DNA from: Henricia sp. BOLD:AAB3569
Lineage: Eukaryota > Echinodermata > Asteroidea > Spinulosida > Echinasteridae
Length of the DNA: 64,000 nucleotides
Assembly: GCA_037783545.1 (NCBI GenBank)
Contig: JBBELK010000480.1
Location: 1,311,001 to 1,375,000 of the forward strand
Reading direction: 5' to 3'
Under the pieces are notes generated by a model. The model made no database searches. It was given only the letters and a program-made list of their open reading frames with translations, and had not been told where the DNA came from. This document shows positions 42,836-54,243 of this stretch, piece by piece. The stretch's first letter is position 1; every line of letters starts with the position of its first letter. The position numbers and the translations under genes were made by a program.

Positions 42836-45800
42836 TTACCACACAAACGGTGATCGTTCCCTTAGCACTTTGAGTCCATATTTCCCCCATTCCCACTGTT
42901 TAATCCATAGTTCCTGCGCCGTGTCCAGGCACGCTAACACCGTCCCTCCCTTCCAGCAAATCATTCTTGGGTCCAGATCCTACGGGCAAAAGTAAATAAA
43001 TATTTTGCCAATTATTTCTAGTTAGTATTCAATGAATCTGTTCTTGAACTTTTCTTGAAATGCAATATTTTGGAAGCACAAACATGCAAGTTAGTTTTGT
43101 ATTTTTGTATTCGAGTCTTTCCACGGTAAAGGGGGCATTTTGGCAACACAGACCATATTTTCGAGGAAATACCTTTGTCTGGTCTCAAAATAAAAGAAAT
43201 AAGTTTAAGTTGTTCTGAAGAGATAACCTAGGCCCATAAAGGGTTACAAATAGTGTGACAACATGCCTTTTTAAAAACCCTGTGTATAAATTTTCAATAT
43301 AACGCTCATAACTGGGATGGACACTTGTGTTACATTTTAGCCTGTTATCTCTTCAGAACAACTTAAACTTATTTCTTTTATTTTGAGACCAGACAAAGGT
43401 ATTTCCCCGAAAGTATGGTCTGTGTTGCCAAAATGCCCCCTGTGGAAAGACCCATTTGCATTGCTGGTGCATTGAAAAATCACTATACAAAACATCATGA
43501 GATTTGTAAAAGAACGCAAACGCTGACAGAAACAATCGGAAAAGTTAAACTTGGTTCAACTTTGCTGACTGTCTGCGTTACTGTTTGCATTGCAGTTTAT
43601 GTCTAGTTTTTGGAACTCTCTGCATTGCAATGATATGGAAACCAGCCTTTATACTCGGTACCAATTTGAATAACCTCAGAGAACACATAGTTCTAAGGTT
43701 GTTCCAAATTTCGGCACCAGTTACAGCAAAACTCGAGGCGTAAGACTCCTTTCGCGCAAAGGGAATTTTTAGTGTCTTTTTAGTGTAGTTGGAAACATTA
43801 TGTATGCCGTAGCAGAATGCTTGTTACAGTGGTGTTCGTTATAGTACAAGGTTTTAAAATATTTTAAAGAAGGTCACTTCAAGACTTTGAAGACTTTGAA
43901 ACTAAACTGTATTTTGAAGTAAATAAGAAACCTATTTAAAAACAGTAAAAAGGGCCGAAACAGTCACCTTTGATTTGCATATGACCTCCACCTTATCAAC
44001 GACCTTGCGAAATGAGGGCGGCATCTTGCTTTGCACGCGATGTTGGAGCATGTCTATCGCCCCCTGGAAGTGGCTTAATCCACCGCCGACGACCAGTATA
44101 CAGCTGTACATCTTCTTCTTAGTTTCGTCTGAAGCTGTTAAACGAAGTACATATAATTTAGGATTCGACTTAAGCCTCAAACTTCTCTGTGCTTGCTTAA
44201 CCAGCATTATTAATTATTAATTAATTAATTATTATATTTACATAGCACACATTCCATATGGATATGTTCACGTGCGCTGCACATTATAAGGATTATTTTT
44301 TTATGAGGCTAAGTGTCTTCCACCTAAACATCGAGATACACAGCTGGGTGGCGCCATTGGCAGCCGCCAGCCAGAGACACCGGGGAATCCCCTTACTCTT
44401 CACGAAAGAGTGCTCTGGGATCTTTTAAGTGCATTACACAACACACTGGACCAACGACTTTACATCCCCTCCGAAGGATGGAGCAAGTGTGTTTAAGTGC
44501 CTTGGTCAAGGGCACAGGTACCACGGCCGGGTATCGAACCTGCGACCTACGTTTTTACCCGAGTATTGCGAGTCAGTGACCCAAACCACTCGGCCACAGT
44601 ACCCTGCATTCAACATTAAAATAACAAAGAAATACTTTTTTTAGCAGGAAAAGTTTCGATCTTTGTTTTAATCTTTCCGCAACTTGCAACATGACTTCTG
44701 ACGCAACTTGTAATAAACAAAGGTGGTAAGAAACTATGCTTACAACAGCAGTCAATGCTATGCAGAATAGCCTGGTCAATCCCGAGCGGTTTGTCCAGCG
44801 ACTGGGACGTTGAGATACGCCGCGATATGATTGGGGGAGGGGCTTCTTCAGCTTGTATCAAGTCATTCTGTGATTGGCTGGTTGGTGAGGTTGACAGCTG
44901 ACCTCCTGTAGTCATCGTGCCATCTGCATTCTGATTGGTTGAATCGGAATTAAGACCGCCTCCCGATTTCGTCTTTGTTGACTGCAAAAAAAAGGACAAA
45001 GTAAGTATTTCTCTTCTATTTCTGAGAATGATTTAAGAGAGAAATGAAACAGCTTTGAACTTAGCAGATAAAATGATGGACAATTTATTACACTTGTGTT
45101 CGCTTTGGCCGTGGTTTTTAGGTCGAAATGACTGTAAAGCTTTTTTTGACTGTTTTCTCAAAAGTTAGATTTTTACTCAGGTTGGTTTTAATCAAGCATA
45201 TCTTTAATTACACAGGGAGATAAAACTATCTGTAATGGTTTACCAATCATGTGTTCTGCCTTTAAGATGAAAAACACAAGATTCATTGTGCAATGAATAA
45301 AACAATTGCACACTGTTTTAGATATCAGCTTTTAAAACTATTCCAAGCCAAAGAAACTACCTATTGTAACAAACTAACTGGGATAAATATGTAATGGAAT
45401 AGCATCCCATCCTGGGGGAGTTTCAGTACCTGTTGTTGTTCTTTCTGAGTCTGCAGCAAATAGAGTTCATCATGAACGTCCTCCGAGTCGCCTTGGTTAC
45501 GTTGCTGTGTGTTTGTCATCTTTTCACCGATTACGCCAAAGATGAGTGGATAGAACATCCCCATTGGGGCCTGTAGGGTCTCATCACCAAGCTTGAGTTG
45601 GTACATGAGGGTGGGTTGATTGGGATAGCGAACGTGGAAGTCTAGTAGCTGAACTCCGTCAAGATCCTGGATGATAGAGAAGTAATCAAAGAAAGATGAG
45701 TGGATAGAACATCCCCATAGGGGCCTGTAGGGTCTCATCACCAAGCTTGAGTTGGTACATGAGGGTGGGTTGATTGGGATAGCGAACGTGGAAGTCTAGT

Positions 45801-48800
45801 AGCTGAACTCCGTCAAGATCCTGGATGATAGAGAAGTAATCAAAGAAAGATGAGTGGATAGAACATCCCCATAGGGGCCTGTAGGGTCTCGTCACCAAGC
45901 TTGAGTTGGTACATGAGGGTGGGTTGATTGGGATAGCGAACGTGGAAGTCTAGTAGCTGAACTCCGTCAAGATCCTGGATGATAGAGAAGTAATCAAAGA
46001 AAGATGAGTGGATAGAACATCCCCATAGGGGCCTGTAGGGTCTCGTCACCAAGCTTGAGTTGGTACATGAGGGTGGGTTGGTTGGGGTAGTGAACGTGGA
46101 AGTCTAGTAGCTGAACTCCGTCAAGATCCTGGAGGATTGAGAAGTAATCAAAGAAAGATGAGTGGATAGAACATCCCCATTGGGGCCTGTAGGGTCTCGT
46201 CACCAAGCTTGAGTTGGTACATGAGGGTGGGTTGGTTGGGGTAGTGAACGTGGAAGTCTAGTAGCTGAACTCCGTCAAGATCCTGGAGGATTAAGAAGTA
46301 ATCAAAGAAAGATGAGTGGATAGAACATCCCCATTGGGGCCTGTAGGGTCTCGTCACCAAGCTTGAGTTGGTACATGAGGGTGGGTTGGTTGGGGTAGTG
46401 AACGTGGAAGTCTAGTAGCTGAACTCCGTCAAGATCCTGGAGGATTGAGAAGTAATCAAAGAAAGATGAGTGGATAGAACATCCCCATTGGGGCCTGTAG
46501 GGTCTCGTCACCAAGCTTGAGTTGGTACATGAGGGTGGGTTGGTTGGGGTAGCGAACGTGGAAGTCTAGTAGCTGAACTCCGTCAAGATCCTGGAGGATT
46601 GAGAAGTAATCAAATAAATTATGATGTCTTTGAAATTTTGCATGAGTTTACTATTAGGATTATATAATTTATTATTATAACATTTGTGGCAATTACAAAA
46701 TTAGTTATTGCACGAGCCCAAGTGCAATATGGCATCATGTAGTGCGTCTGCGTCCCATATACCACGAGGCCGAATATATAGGGCGCAGATGCAATACATT
46801 ATGTCGTATTCCACGAGCGTGAGTGGGATAACGAATTTATTTTCAAGCAAACTTGACGTACACACGCGCGGGTGAGGGTGAGAAGTGCAACATGCAGAGA
46901 AACACGCGCATAACAAATCGCATCAAACGCACGCGCATCACGTTTGAATTTGCAGTCATGTAGTATGCAGCTCCGTGTAGGAGACACAGTGCGTTTGGAA
47001 TACCAGGGCGCATCACGCGAAGTGCGACATAAGAATCGGAAGGGGTACACAGTACAATTTCACACTGTTGTTGCCATGGATGCACCAATCAGAAACACGG
47101 ATTCAAGTTTGCTTGAAGATAAGCCAATAAAATAAGACGAACAAAATCTCAAGGTAAGCATTTCACCTGATCCAGATGGCAGAATGTTTCCTTGAGTTCG
47201 AGTAGCAGTAATGCATCCATGGTCTTGGCAGGTTGGCATTCCTGATATGGGAAGAACGCCCTCTCTAGTAACCAGGTAAAGCAGCGTGTAACATCGCTAC
47301 CACCATAGGTCATACACAGTCTAAAAGAATACAGCAAATAGATGGTTCCAGTGGTGCAAAGATGCCAACACAAAATTAAACGTAACTTGCGGCAGTGCAC
47401 CTGCCTTAGACAAGAAAATTCTTAAATTTACCTCTATCAAGACCCCACATTTTGAGCTTTGTGTTTTACAATTTTAACACAATATTGATCATAATTGGCT
47501 GAAAATATTGCCCAAATTATCACAAAATCATAAATTTCCGATACCACTTAGGTTCACAGTCCGTCAGGGCAGGTAAGTGGTATTCCCTTTTTTAAGACGA
47601 GCTCTACTGTGTATGGACCTACAGTTGTATAAATACAGAAGTATAAATACATGTACACCACTACCATCATCTTCCAAAATGGTAAACAGGACTACCCGAA
47701 CCATTGCAAGGTGTGCAAGCTATGTTTTAAGTAATGCAAGCATGTGAGGAATTCCACAAAATCAAGACTGTTACAAAAATGGTGTAAGCACACCAGTTTT
47801 AACACTTGGTTGCATACAGTTGCATTTATACTTCTGACTTCAACATCATGTTATGCCATCACCATTATTGTCAATATATGTAATTCCCATATCATGTGTT
47901 GGGTACTATTGGTGCATCTGCGCATTCGCACAATACCATCCCACAATCTTCTTATCTATTGTAGGTAAATGAACCATTTTCTTGAGCTAGCTGCACGTTT
48001 GCCCAAGCACTCAATGCATGTGTGATAGCAATGTACACCCAGTAATTATAATCTTGGGCCAAACTATTTTTGCTTCTGGCCTTTATTTGGTTCTGCTGAA
48101 TTTAACAGGGGGAAAAAGAACATGGCTGTAACAAACAAATCTCAATGCATAAAATCTGGAAAATGAAGTATGATATTACAAACTGCAGTGCGGACTAGAC
48201 CCCCGATAGTTGTAATCCCTACTTGAAAAACAAGATACAGACAGAAAGACGGGAGAGGGATATTGGCAAGAGAAACAAATGCCTGGAACGATTCCAACCT
48301 CGTGTTTCTGTGAGACAAACCATCCTCAACGCAGCAGACGCTCGTTTTCTGATCACCGACGTCAACAACACAAGCACTGCTTAGTCCACAGCCGTAGGTT
48401 GCAAGGACGGACTCCTAAAATTAATACCAAAATAAAACAAATTATGTAAATTAAATTGATAGAAAAACAGGTATTATACTACTTTATAGGGTGGGTAAAA
48501 CCAACAGGTACCTTTTCCAGAAAGGTACCGGTCTTTTGTGTAAAATCTTGAAAATGAAGTATGATGTTGCAAACTTAATTGTAAGACTTAATTGTAACTG
48601 TTGCAAATGCCTGGGTGTCCTACTTTATATGTCATTAATTTTCTCAAATATCACTATGTTTGTTTGTAATTTATGTCATACATTCTTCACTAAATATTGG
48701 CCGTTTCTAATTCATCATGGGTTTCCTCACACTTGCGAGCGACAGTGCAATGGGCGCTTTTGAGGAATCATTGGTTTCAGTACCAGAAAGAAATAATTAA

Positions 48801-51800
48801 TTGCACAAACACTTTTACAAATGCGCCCAAATATCACACTTTTGCTCCCATTTTTATAGAAAGACACACATGCAAACAATTGCAAGCGAAATGAAGAAAG
48901 TTTGATTGCCATTTTTGCAAATTTGCAGATGAAAAACTTTCAAGAACAACGTCAATACCTGGTGAACTATAGCTGACCCAAAGCCCATTCTTAGGAGCAG
49001 AAGGTTCATGAGTTCCTTGACATGGGGTCGATGGTAGATATCGGGAATGACGAGTAATGCTCGATAATGCTGTGAAGAGACAATTATTGATTATTGACAA
49101 TCTTTGATTATTGACAATTATTGATCATTGAGTATAGCAGGAGGTTCATGAGTGCCTTGACATGGGGTCGATGGTAGATATCGGGAATGACGAGTAATGC
49201 TCGATAATGCTGTGAAGAGATAATTATTGATTATTGACAATTATTGATTATTGATCATTGAGTATAGCAGGAGGTTCATGAGTTCCTTGACATGGGGTCG
49301 ATGGTAGATATCGGGAATGACGAGTAATGCTCGATAATGCTGTGAAGAGATAATTATTGATTATTGACAATTATTGATTATTGATCATTGAGTATAGCAG
49401 GAGATTCATGAGTTCCTTGACATGGGATCACTGGTAGATATCGGGAATGAGTATTGATCAACATTGCTGTGAAGAAACAATCATTGGTTATTGACAATTA
49501 TTGATTATTGACAAGCATTGATTATCAAGTATTGCTCGATAATGCTGCAAGGAGACAAGCATTGATTATTGAGTGATTGATTATCCAGTATAGCTCGATA
49601 ATGCTGCGAGACACGCATTGATTATTGATAATCATTAATTACTGACTGATTATCGAGTATTATCTACAATCACTGGTTATTGAGTATAGCTCAATAATGC
49701 TGTTAGGAGACAAGCATTGATTCTTGACAAATTACAATAATTGATTATCAAGTATCGCTCAAAAATGCTGCGGACACGCATTGATTATTGATAATCATTA
49801 ATTACTGACTGGTTATCGAGTATTATTGACAATCACTGGTTATTGAGTATAGCTCAATAATGCTGTTAGGAGACAAGCATTGATTATTGATAATCATTGA
49901 TTACCGACAATCATTCATTATCGAGTATAGCTCAATAATGCTCTGAGCCTCACTGGGATTTGAACCCGAGACCCTTGACACATTGTCCTGATGCCCTGCC
50001 CACTGAGCTATATGAGGCACAGTGGTATACTCCCTCTGGTTGTCCTTACGAGCCCACAAAACAACAAATTCACCTCCAAATCTTTCACAGGTATATTTAA
50101 CTTCTCTTCTAGCGCCGTGCTCCAAATCGTTTCCAAATCCTGGAGAACGCTCGTCAGCGAACCGCTAGACCCCCGATGAAGGTTGAACAAACCTCGCCTG
50201 ATTGGCCAATGGACATTGTAACAATTGCGTGGTTCCAAGTATAGCACCTGTGGAGAGTTTGTGCAATTTCCTGTTAGTTCTAGCTTGATGTAATTACTGT
50301 TTTCTGAATAAATTTTCTATCGTTTTTAAATTAAAATTCAATGTACAGACAATGTTTCTGAAGCACCTGGCACAAACTCTACCAGCTTAGCTGTGAGGCA
50401 CAATCATCTTTAAAATAAACTCCTCAAAAAATGTTTGGAAAGTCAAGTTTTACTGACGATTTCTCTCTTGTTACTAAATCATTTCCCTTGAATTTGGTAT
50501 CATTGGAAAGCCCCGTTATTCCTCTTTACAGTGATGTGCCATTTGTTATGATTAATCAATTGGGGGATGTGCAGTATAGCGGAATACAGGGGTGGGTGGA
50601 AAGTGAAATGTCACAAAATTCACTGCTATTGTCATGCAGTGCATTCCCCTTTTGCTTGGAGGATGGGAAAATGTCAATGCACTTTTTGACATTTCACTTT
50701 ACACCCGCCCCCGTATTCAGCTGTGCTGCACATCCCCCAATTGCTTAATCATAACAAATGACACATCACCAAAAAGAGGAATAACAGGGCTTTCCAATGA
50801 TATAAAATTCAAGGAAAATTATTTTGCAACAAGAGAGAAATCGTCAGTCAAACTTGACTATCCGAACTTTTTTTGAGTAGTTTACATCTGTTTCCCCTCC
50901 TCTTAAGCCGCCTGTTTTTCATCCGTCTTGTGTTTGTTGCGTTTGCGCTGCGCTCGTCCGTCTGTATCGGTCTATGGAGCGATTCAGACACAAACGCAAC
51001 ACAAGCGCAAGACAGAAAGGCGGCTTTAGGGAGGATTCAAACTTAGCCTTTTTGCGTGTGAATGCGATGGGCATCGCTTTCAAAAAAAGCGATGTGGAGG
51101 GAATTTGGAATAAAATGGTGCACTGAAAATCACAGAATCACAAACCACTTTTGGCCAAGTTGATTCTGTAATTTTCTGTGCATTGTTTTACTTTAAAGGC
51201 ACAGGCTCATCAGCAATGCGCGTGTGCCAAATTCGTGCCACGAAATACGCAGCTCCGTGTAGCAAAGGCATTGAGCTGCATACATGTATCTTGAATTTGG
51301 CACACGCGCATTGCTGACGAGCCTGTGCTTTTAAATATCCTCCACACCGCTTTTTTCTCATAGTGACGTGCATCAAAATTACGCGTGAAAAAGCTCGGTG
51401 TGAATTCACAGTGTGAATTTTTTAAACAGTAGCACACATCACATACCTCTTCTCCAACGAGGTATTCCGGTTTGCTTGACGTATTGGTCCACTGCATGCC
51501 TGAGTTATCATCTAGAGGTTGTGATCTCACCGCACGATTGAATGTGATCACCTGATCGGGAACCAAATAAAAAACAGTTTTGAAAATGTTCGCCATATTT
51601 TGAGTGTAAATATATAGTTCAAAAAAAAGAAACTCAAGTTATACTCCGACCAAAGTTCGTGGAGGCCGAGACTTAGAGATGAAACATATTTTATCGATCA
51701 GTAACGTGCATGACCACCTCTTGTGTCAAGGATGACTGCAACGGGTTTCATAAGAGCCACTAAGGCAGGGTGTGCCACTTTGCCTGAAGTGCCTTCCTGG

Positions 51801-53964
51801 GCTCACATGCACTTTTAGGGCTGTTTCGAAGATGCACGGATCCAGAGGTCAGCTCATCCCATGCAGGTTCAATCAGGTTGAAACCAAATGCGAGCCCGAA
51901 AGATTCTCTTTGAATCAGAAAATGTTGCATTTATTAACTTAAAAAATCACTTTTTGTTTTAACTGTTCCTCTTGGACTTGGAGGAAATCACTGAAGCAGA
52001 ACAGTCTTGAAAGCGATTCCAAAGTTATTGGTCTATCAGTGCCTTGTTATCCACAAGTTCACTGTATTCAACAAACTTTTTAGGGATAGTATATAAACCC
52101 GGCCTTGCATACCTCTGAAGCGGGAACACTTTGCCTTCGTTGACCAAGAGACGTCTTCCGAGACCAAATAGCTTGCTCCACCATTTTGAGTGTATGTTCC
52201 TGTTGCGTCTCACTGTTAGGATGCTGCAAAGAGAATATACCGATATTTTTAATGTCAACTGTTGTGCATACTGTACAGTGATGATGTTCTTGAACGGGAT
52301 GGCAATTTGAGAGTACTTCGTTTGAAAGGAGCACTCTCAGACAAAACTGTTAAACATCCCGAAGGCCAGCGTGGACATCCAGGAACTGTTGTCTTGTTCC
52401 TCAATTTTATTGACTTGAAAGTGAATAGATCGCAAGTCCGGCGCACAGTCTCAGCACGCTGCTGATGAAAAGTCATCGGTTGCTATGTACGCGCAGTAAA
52501 GAACAATGGATTTTTACGAGGCTGATGACGTTATCCCGCCTCATCCCATTAAAGTATTTATCTCAAATTATTTTTGGGGTTCCAATATTAGACTGGGACC
52601 AAATGAACTTTCATTGAGAAATCTCCAACTTTTTTGGGACAGATGACCTAGAAGAGTTTACTGTAGTACAGCAAAGATGGCAGCATCGTATTGTTTAGAC
52701 ACGTGACCAAATGACCATGTGAAAGCAAACTATGTCGAGTAGCGAAGTTGTTAAGCCTTCTGTCCCAAATATGTTTGCTGTAAACCATTTCCAAAGGAAA
52801 CAATCCCTGCCCTGGGACAATTAACGTAAATGTTGGCATAGTCGCCAGGTCCATGACCTTGCCACCCTATTGATGAACAATGGCTGATGAATAGGGTGGA
52901 GATCTCACAAACTGGCGACTATACCGACATTTACGTTAGATAGCTTGGGCATATTAAACACAAACGTACAAATATTCCATCCCTAATGAGAATAGAATCA
53001 TCATATTTAGGCTGAGAGGGGTCCTTCTGTCGTCTGGCAATCACGTGAGGGATGGCGACCGGTAAGGCGTCGGTGGCGCGACCAATACGCAGCCAGTACG
53101 ATCCTGGGTGTATCACGACGACAGTTGACCACTGAATTGGCTACAAAAAGATAAAGTGTTGACAATTAAAAAATTGTCATAATGACAAATATCTACAAAA
53201 AAACTGCATACTTGAAATATGAAGTACATGTGCAGAGGTTGGGTCACACATGACATGAGAGTGCCACATCACATCTGGTGACAAGCTGCCCATGGTGACA
53301 AGCTGCAGAACAAAGCCGTTGTCTACGCAACACGTACACGTATCTAACTCTAAGCATGAACGAATTTGTTTTCACTCCAGTCACAGTGCTATGCCCGTAT
53401 ACAAAGGCATATGACACCGGGTCACAAAAGTGCCAGGATGTGCGACCGACGGAATAGGCAAGGGTGGACATCCAGGAACTCGCACACAGTCTCAATCAGT
53501 ACATAGAGCGTCATCTTGTTCCCAGCATCATTCGCTTAAAAGTGAATAGGCCACAAGTTCAGAGCGTAGTCTCAGCGCACCGATCTTTTTCATCGGTTGA
53601 TATGCACGCAATTCACACGCCTGGTGAAAAACAATGTATCTTTTCACCCGCCGACGTCACGTCACTCCGCCTCAAAAGTTATAACTAATTTTCTAGCAAA
53701 ACGATGCATGTTTTTGAAGTTTTACGAGACCTGATGCATGATGAGCACACTGCATTCCCCACTCCAACCCCACCCCCTCCCCTCCCCGTTTCATCCGCCT
53801 CCAATCCCCGCCCCTCCCTCATATAAAGCTGCACAATGAATTGAAAAACTGCACACAACTGCACAACGCAACAAATCAATCTGATCATCTGATCATCATC
53901 GACAATCTCTCCTTTAAAAATATGCAAAAAATCATATCAAACATCAAAACCCTACCTCCACCAT
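42836..53964 (-). CDS. ACTR8: actin-related protein 8 (INO80 complex), complete, 12 exons
   Basis: Exons in reading order: 53956-53964 (start, tentative), 52970-53140, 52113-52223, 51447-51551, 50074-50247, 48959-49069, 48299-48414, 47167-47320, 45430-45666, 44744-44981, 43968-44134 and 42836-42979. Splice phases agree throughout, giving about 578 residues (human about 624). Diagnostic segments include VIHPGSYWLRIGRATDALP, MVEQAIWSRK, CYNVHWPIRRG, VIPDIYHRPHVKEL, VVDVGDQKTSVCCVEDG, TYGGSDVTRCF, LKETFCHLDQ, LGDETLQAPMGMFYP, AILHSIDCC, YSCILVVGGGL and WKGGTVLACLDTAQELW. The protein is a nuclear actin-fold subunit of the INO80 chromatin remodeller that binds nucleosomes. The start in exon 1 (MVE, preceded by an in-frame stop) is the weakest part, since the human N-terminus is longer. 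Exons 6 and 9 have their acceptors duplicated in tandem. WASL diverges from its 5' end. Confidence 0.95.
43113..43453. mobile_element. foldback MITE in the last ACTR8 intron
   Basis: The same family as 15203-15635: CCACGGTAAAGGGGGCATTT at the left and AAATGCCCCCTGTGGAAAG at the right. The arms are slightly shortened on the right. Confidence 0.85.
44310..44606 (-). mobile_element. tRNA-derived SINE
   Basis: Reading the minus strand: GTACTGTGGCCGAGTGGTTT (A-box), CTCGCAATACTCGGGTAAAA, GGTTCGATACCCGG (B-box), CCCTTGACCAAGGCACTTAA and GGGGATTCCCCGGTGTCTCT. A full-length copy of the family. Confidence 0.85.
45095..45262. mobile_element. 'CAGTATACAT' family, right-end fragment
   Basis: TTTTGACTGTTTTCTCAAAA, CTCAGGTTGGTTTTAATCA and GGTTTACCAATCATGTG match the right half of 1577-2093. 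Confidence 0.65.
45541..46615 (-). repeat. 154-bp tandem array copying ACTR8 exon 9 and its acceptor, 7 units
   Basis: The exon start and its AG acceptor recur at 45663, 45817, 45971, 46125, 46279, 46433 and 46587, exactly 154 bp apart. Only the copy at 45430-45666 continues into the rest of the exon and has a donor. In the others the coding part breaks off after MFYPLIF and runs into a TGA. Units differ at few positions; copies 4-7 share a BOX-like variant (H for R in FHVRY), which suggests stepwise recent expansion. Confidence 0.96.
46620..47150. other. ACTR8 intron with short inverted repeats
   Basis: CACGAGCCCAAGTGCAATAT and ATTCCACGAGCGTGAGTGG-type motifs alternate at about 46705-46840, and CGCACGCGCATCACG follows. 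This is a weak palindromic element; no coding region is seen. Confidence 0.4.
48690..48790 (+). mobile_element. SINE tail fragment
   Basis: GGCCGTTTCTAATTCATCAT, GGGTTTCCTCACACTTGCGA, GCGACAGTGCAATGGG and CAGTACCAGAAAGAA match the 3' part of the SINE at 20008-20540. Confidence 0.75.
49003..49480 (-). repeat. 130-140-bp tandem array copying ACTR8 exon 6 start and acceptor, 4 units
   Basis: GGTTCATGAGT(T/G)CCTTGACA (exon, antisense) lies at 49003, 49143, 49273 and 49403, and the acceptor end at 49061, 49201, 49331 and, degraded, 49461. Only the lowest-coordinate copy continues into the full exon with its donor. Confidence 0.92.
49480..49940. repeat. degenerate TTGATTATTGACAAT repeats
   Basis: Continues from the intronic half of the 130-bp array: GATTATTGA, GACAATCA, TATAGCTCAATAATGCT and GGAGACAAGCATTGATTATT recur at irregular spacing. 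There is a direct duplication of about 170 bp (compare 49600-49720 with 49775-49885). Confidence 0.75.
49944..50020 (-). repeat. tRNA-like SINE sequence
   Basis: On the minus strand TGCCTCATATAGCTCAGTGG (A-box) and GGGTTCAAATCCCAG (B-box) are in tRNA spacing with complementary ends. It lies between ACTR8 exons 5 and 6 and is related to the array at 61740-62635. Confidence 0.7.
50424..50878. mobile_element. 455-bp palindrome in an ACTR8 intron
   Basis: Begins CTCAAAAAATGTTTGGAAAG and ends in the complementary CCGAACTTTTTTTGAGTAG. Arms pair through GGAAAGCCC(C/T)GTTATTCCTC and AATTGGGGGATGTGCAG. Centre near 50650. Confidence 0.9.
50890..51015. mobile_element. small foldback, TTAAGCCGCCTGTTTTTC / GGCGGCTTTA
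   Basis: CTTAAGCCGCCT and AGGCGGCTTTAG are inverted ends, and GCGTTTGCGCTGCGCTCG / CAACACAAGCGCAAG form weak inner pairing. Confidence 0.65.
51020..51425. mobile_element. foldback element split by a second foldback (51195-51335)
   Basis: The outer element matches 40057-40315 (GTGGAGGGAATTTGGAATAA at the left, CCTCCACACCGCTTTTTT at the right). It is interrupted by a complete AAAGGCACAGGCTC...GAGCCTGTGCTTT element with TTTAA-type sequence at both joints. The inner element is therefore younger. Confidence 0.8.
51730..51850 (-). mobile_element. non-LTR retrotransposon fragment
   Basis: TTCATAAGAGCCACTAAGGC, GTGTGCCACT(T/C)TGCCTGAAG and AGGGCTGTTT match the upper part of the fragment at 16870-17090. 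Confidence 0.65.
52820..52940. mobile_element. small foldback near ACTR8 exon 2
   Basis: TTAACGTAAATGTTGGCATA and GTCGCCAG at the left pair with CTGGCGACTATACC and GACATTTACGTTA at the right. It ends about 30 bp from the donor of exon 2. Confidence 0.8.
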
Positions 53965-54243
53965 AATCAAAAATTAATAAGGATCTGATCGCATCAAAAG
54001 GACGGAACATGCGAAAAAACAAAACAAAACACCAAAGTTCGTCTGCTGCTGTTTGCGCGTGAACGTGACTAGTCAGAGCCCTTTCCGCTGTGCCCTTGCT
54101 CAGTGTGTATAAAAGTCTGGTTCCCACAATATGAATTATGCATTACGGTTAATGCATATTCATTTTACCCTTGCACTTTGACCTTTGGTACGGTGGAGAC
54201 TCCACCCATTTTTCTGATCACGGAAGTGTCGCTCTTTTTCGCG
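53965..54243. promoter_or_regulatory. divergent promoter region between ACTR8 and WASL
   Basis: Only 279 bases separate the two likely start codons, so the core promoters of both genes must lie here or in leader exons. A TATAAAAG sequence stands at 54108-54115, 129 bases before the WASL ATG. Other visible sequences are the palindrome TGACTAGTCA, TTATGCATTACGGTTAATGC and GGTGGAGACTCCACC. Transcription starts are not known. Confidence 0.65.

Noticed and set aside
45686..46514. Five 70-codon minus-strand ORFs as separate genes
   Set aside because: They are the repeated acceptor plus exon 9 fragment of ACTR8, each ending at the same TGA.
50431..50748. Plus-strand ORF of 105 codons
   Set aside because: It lies wholly in the 455-bp palindrome inside an ACTR8 intron.
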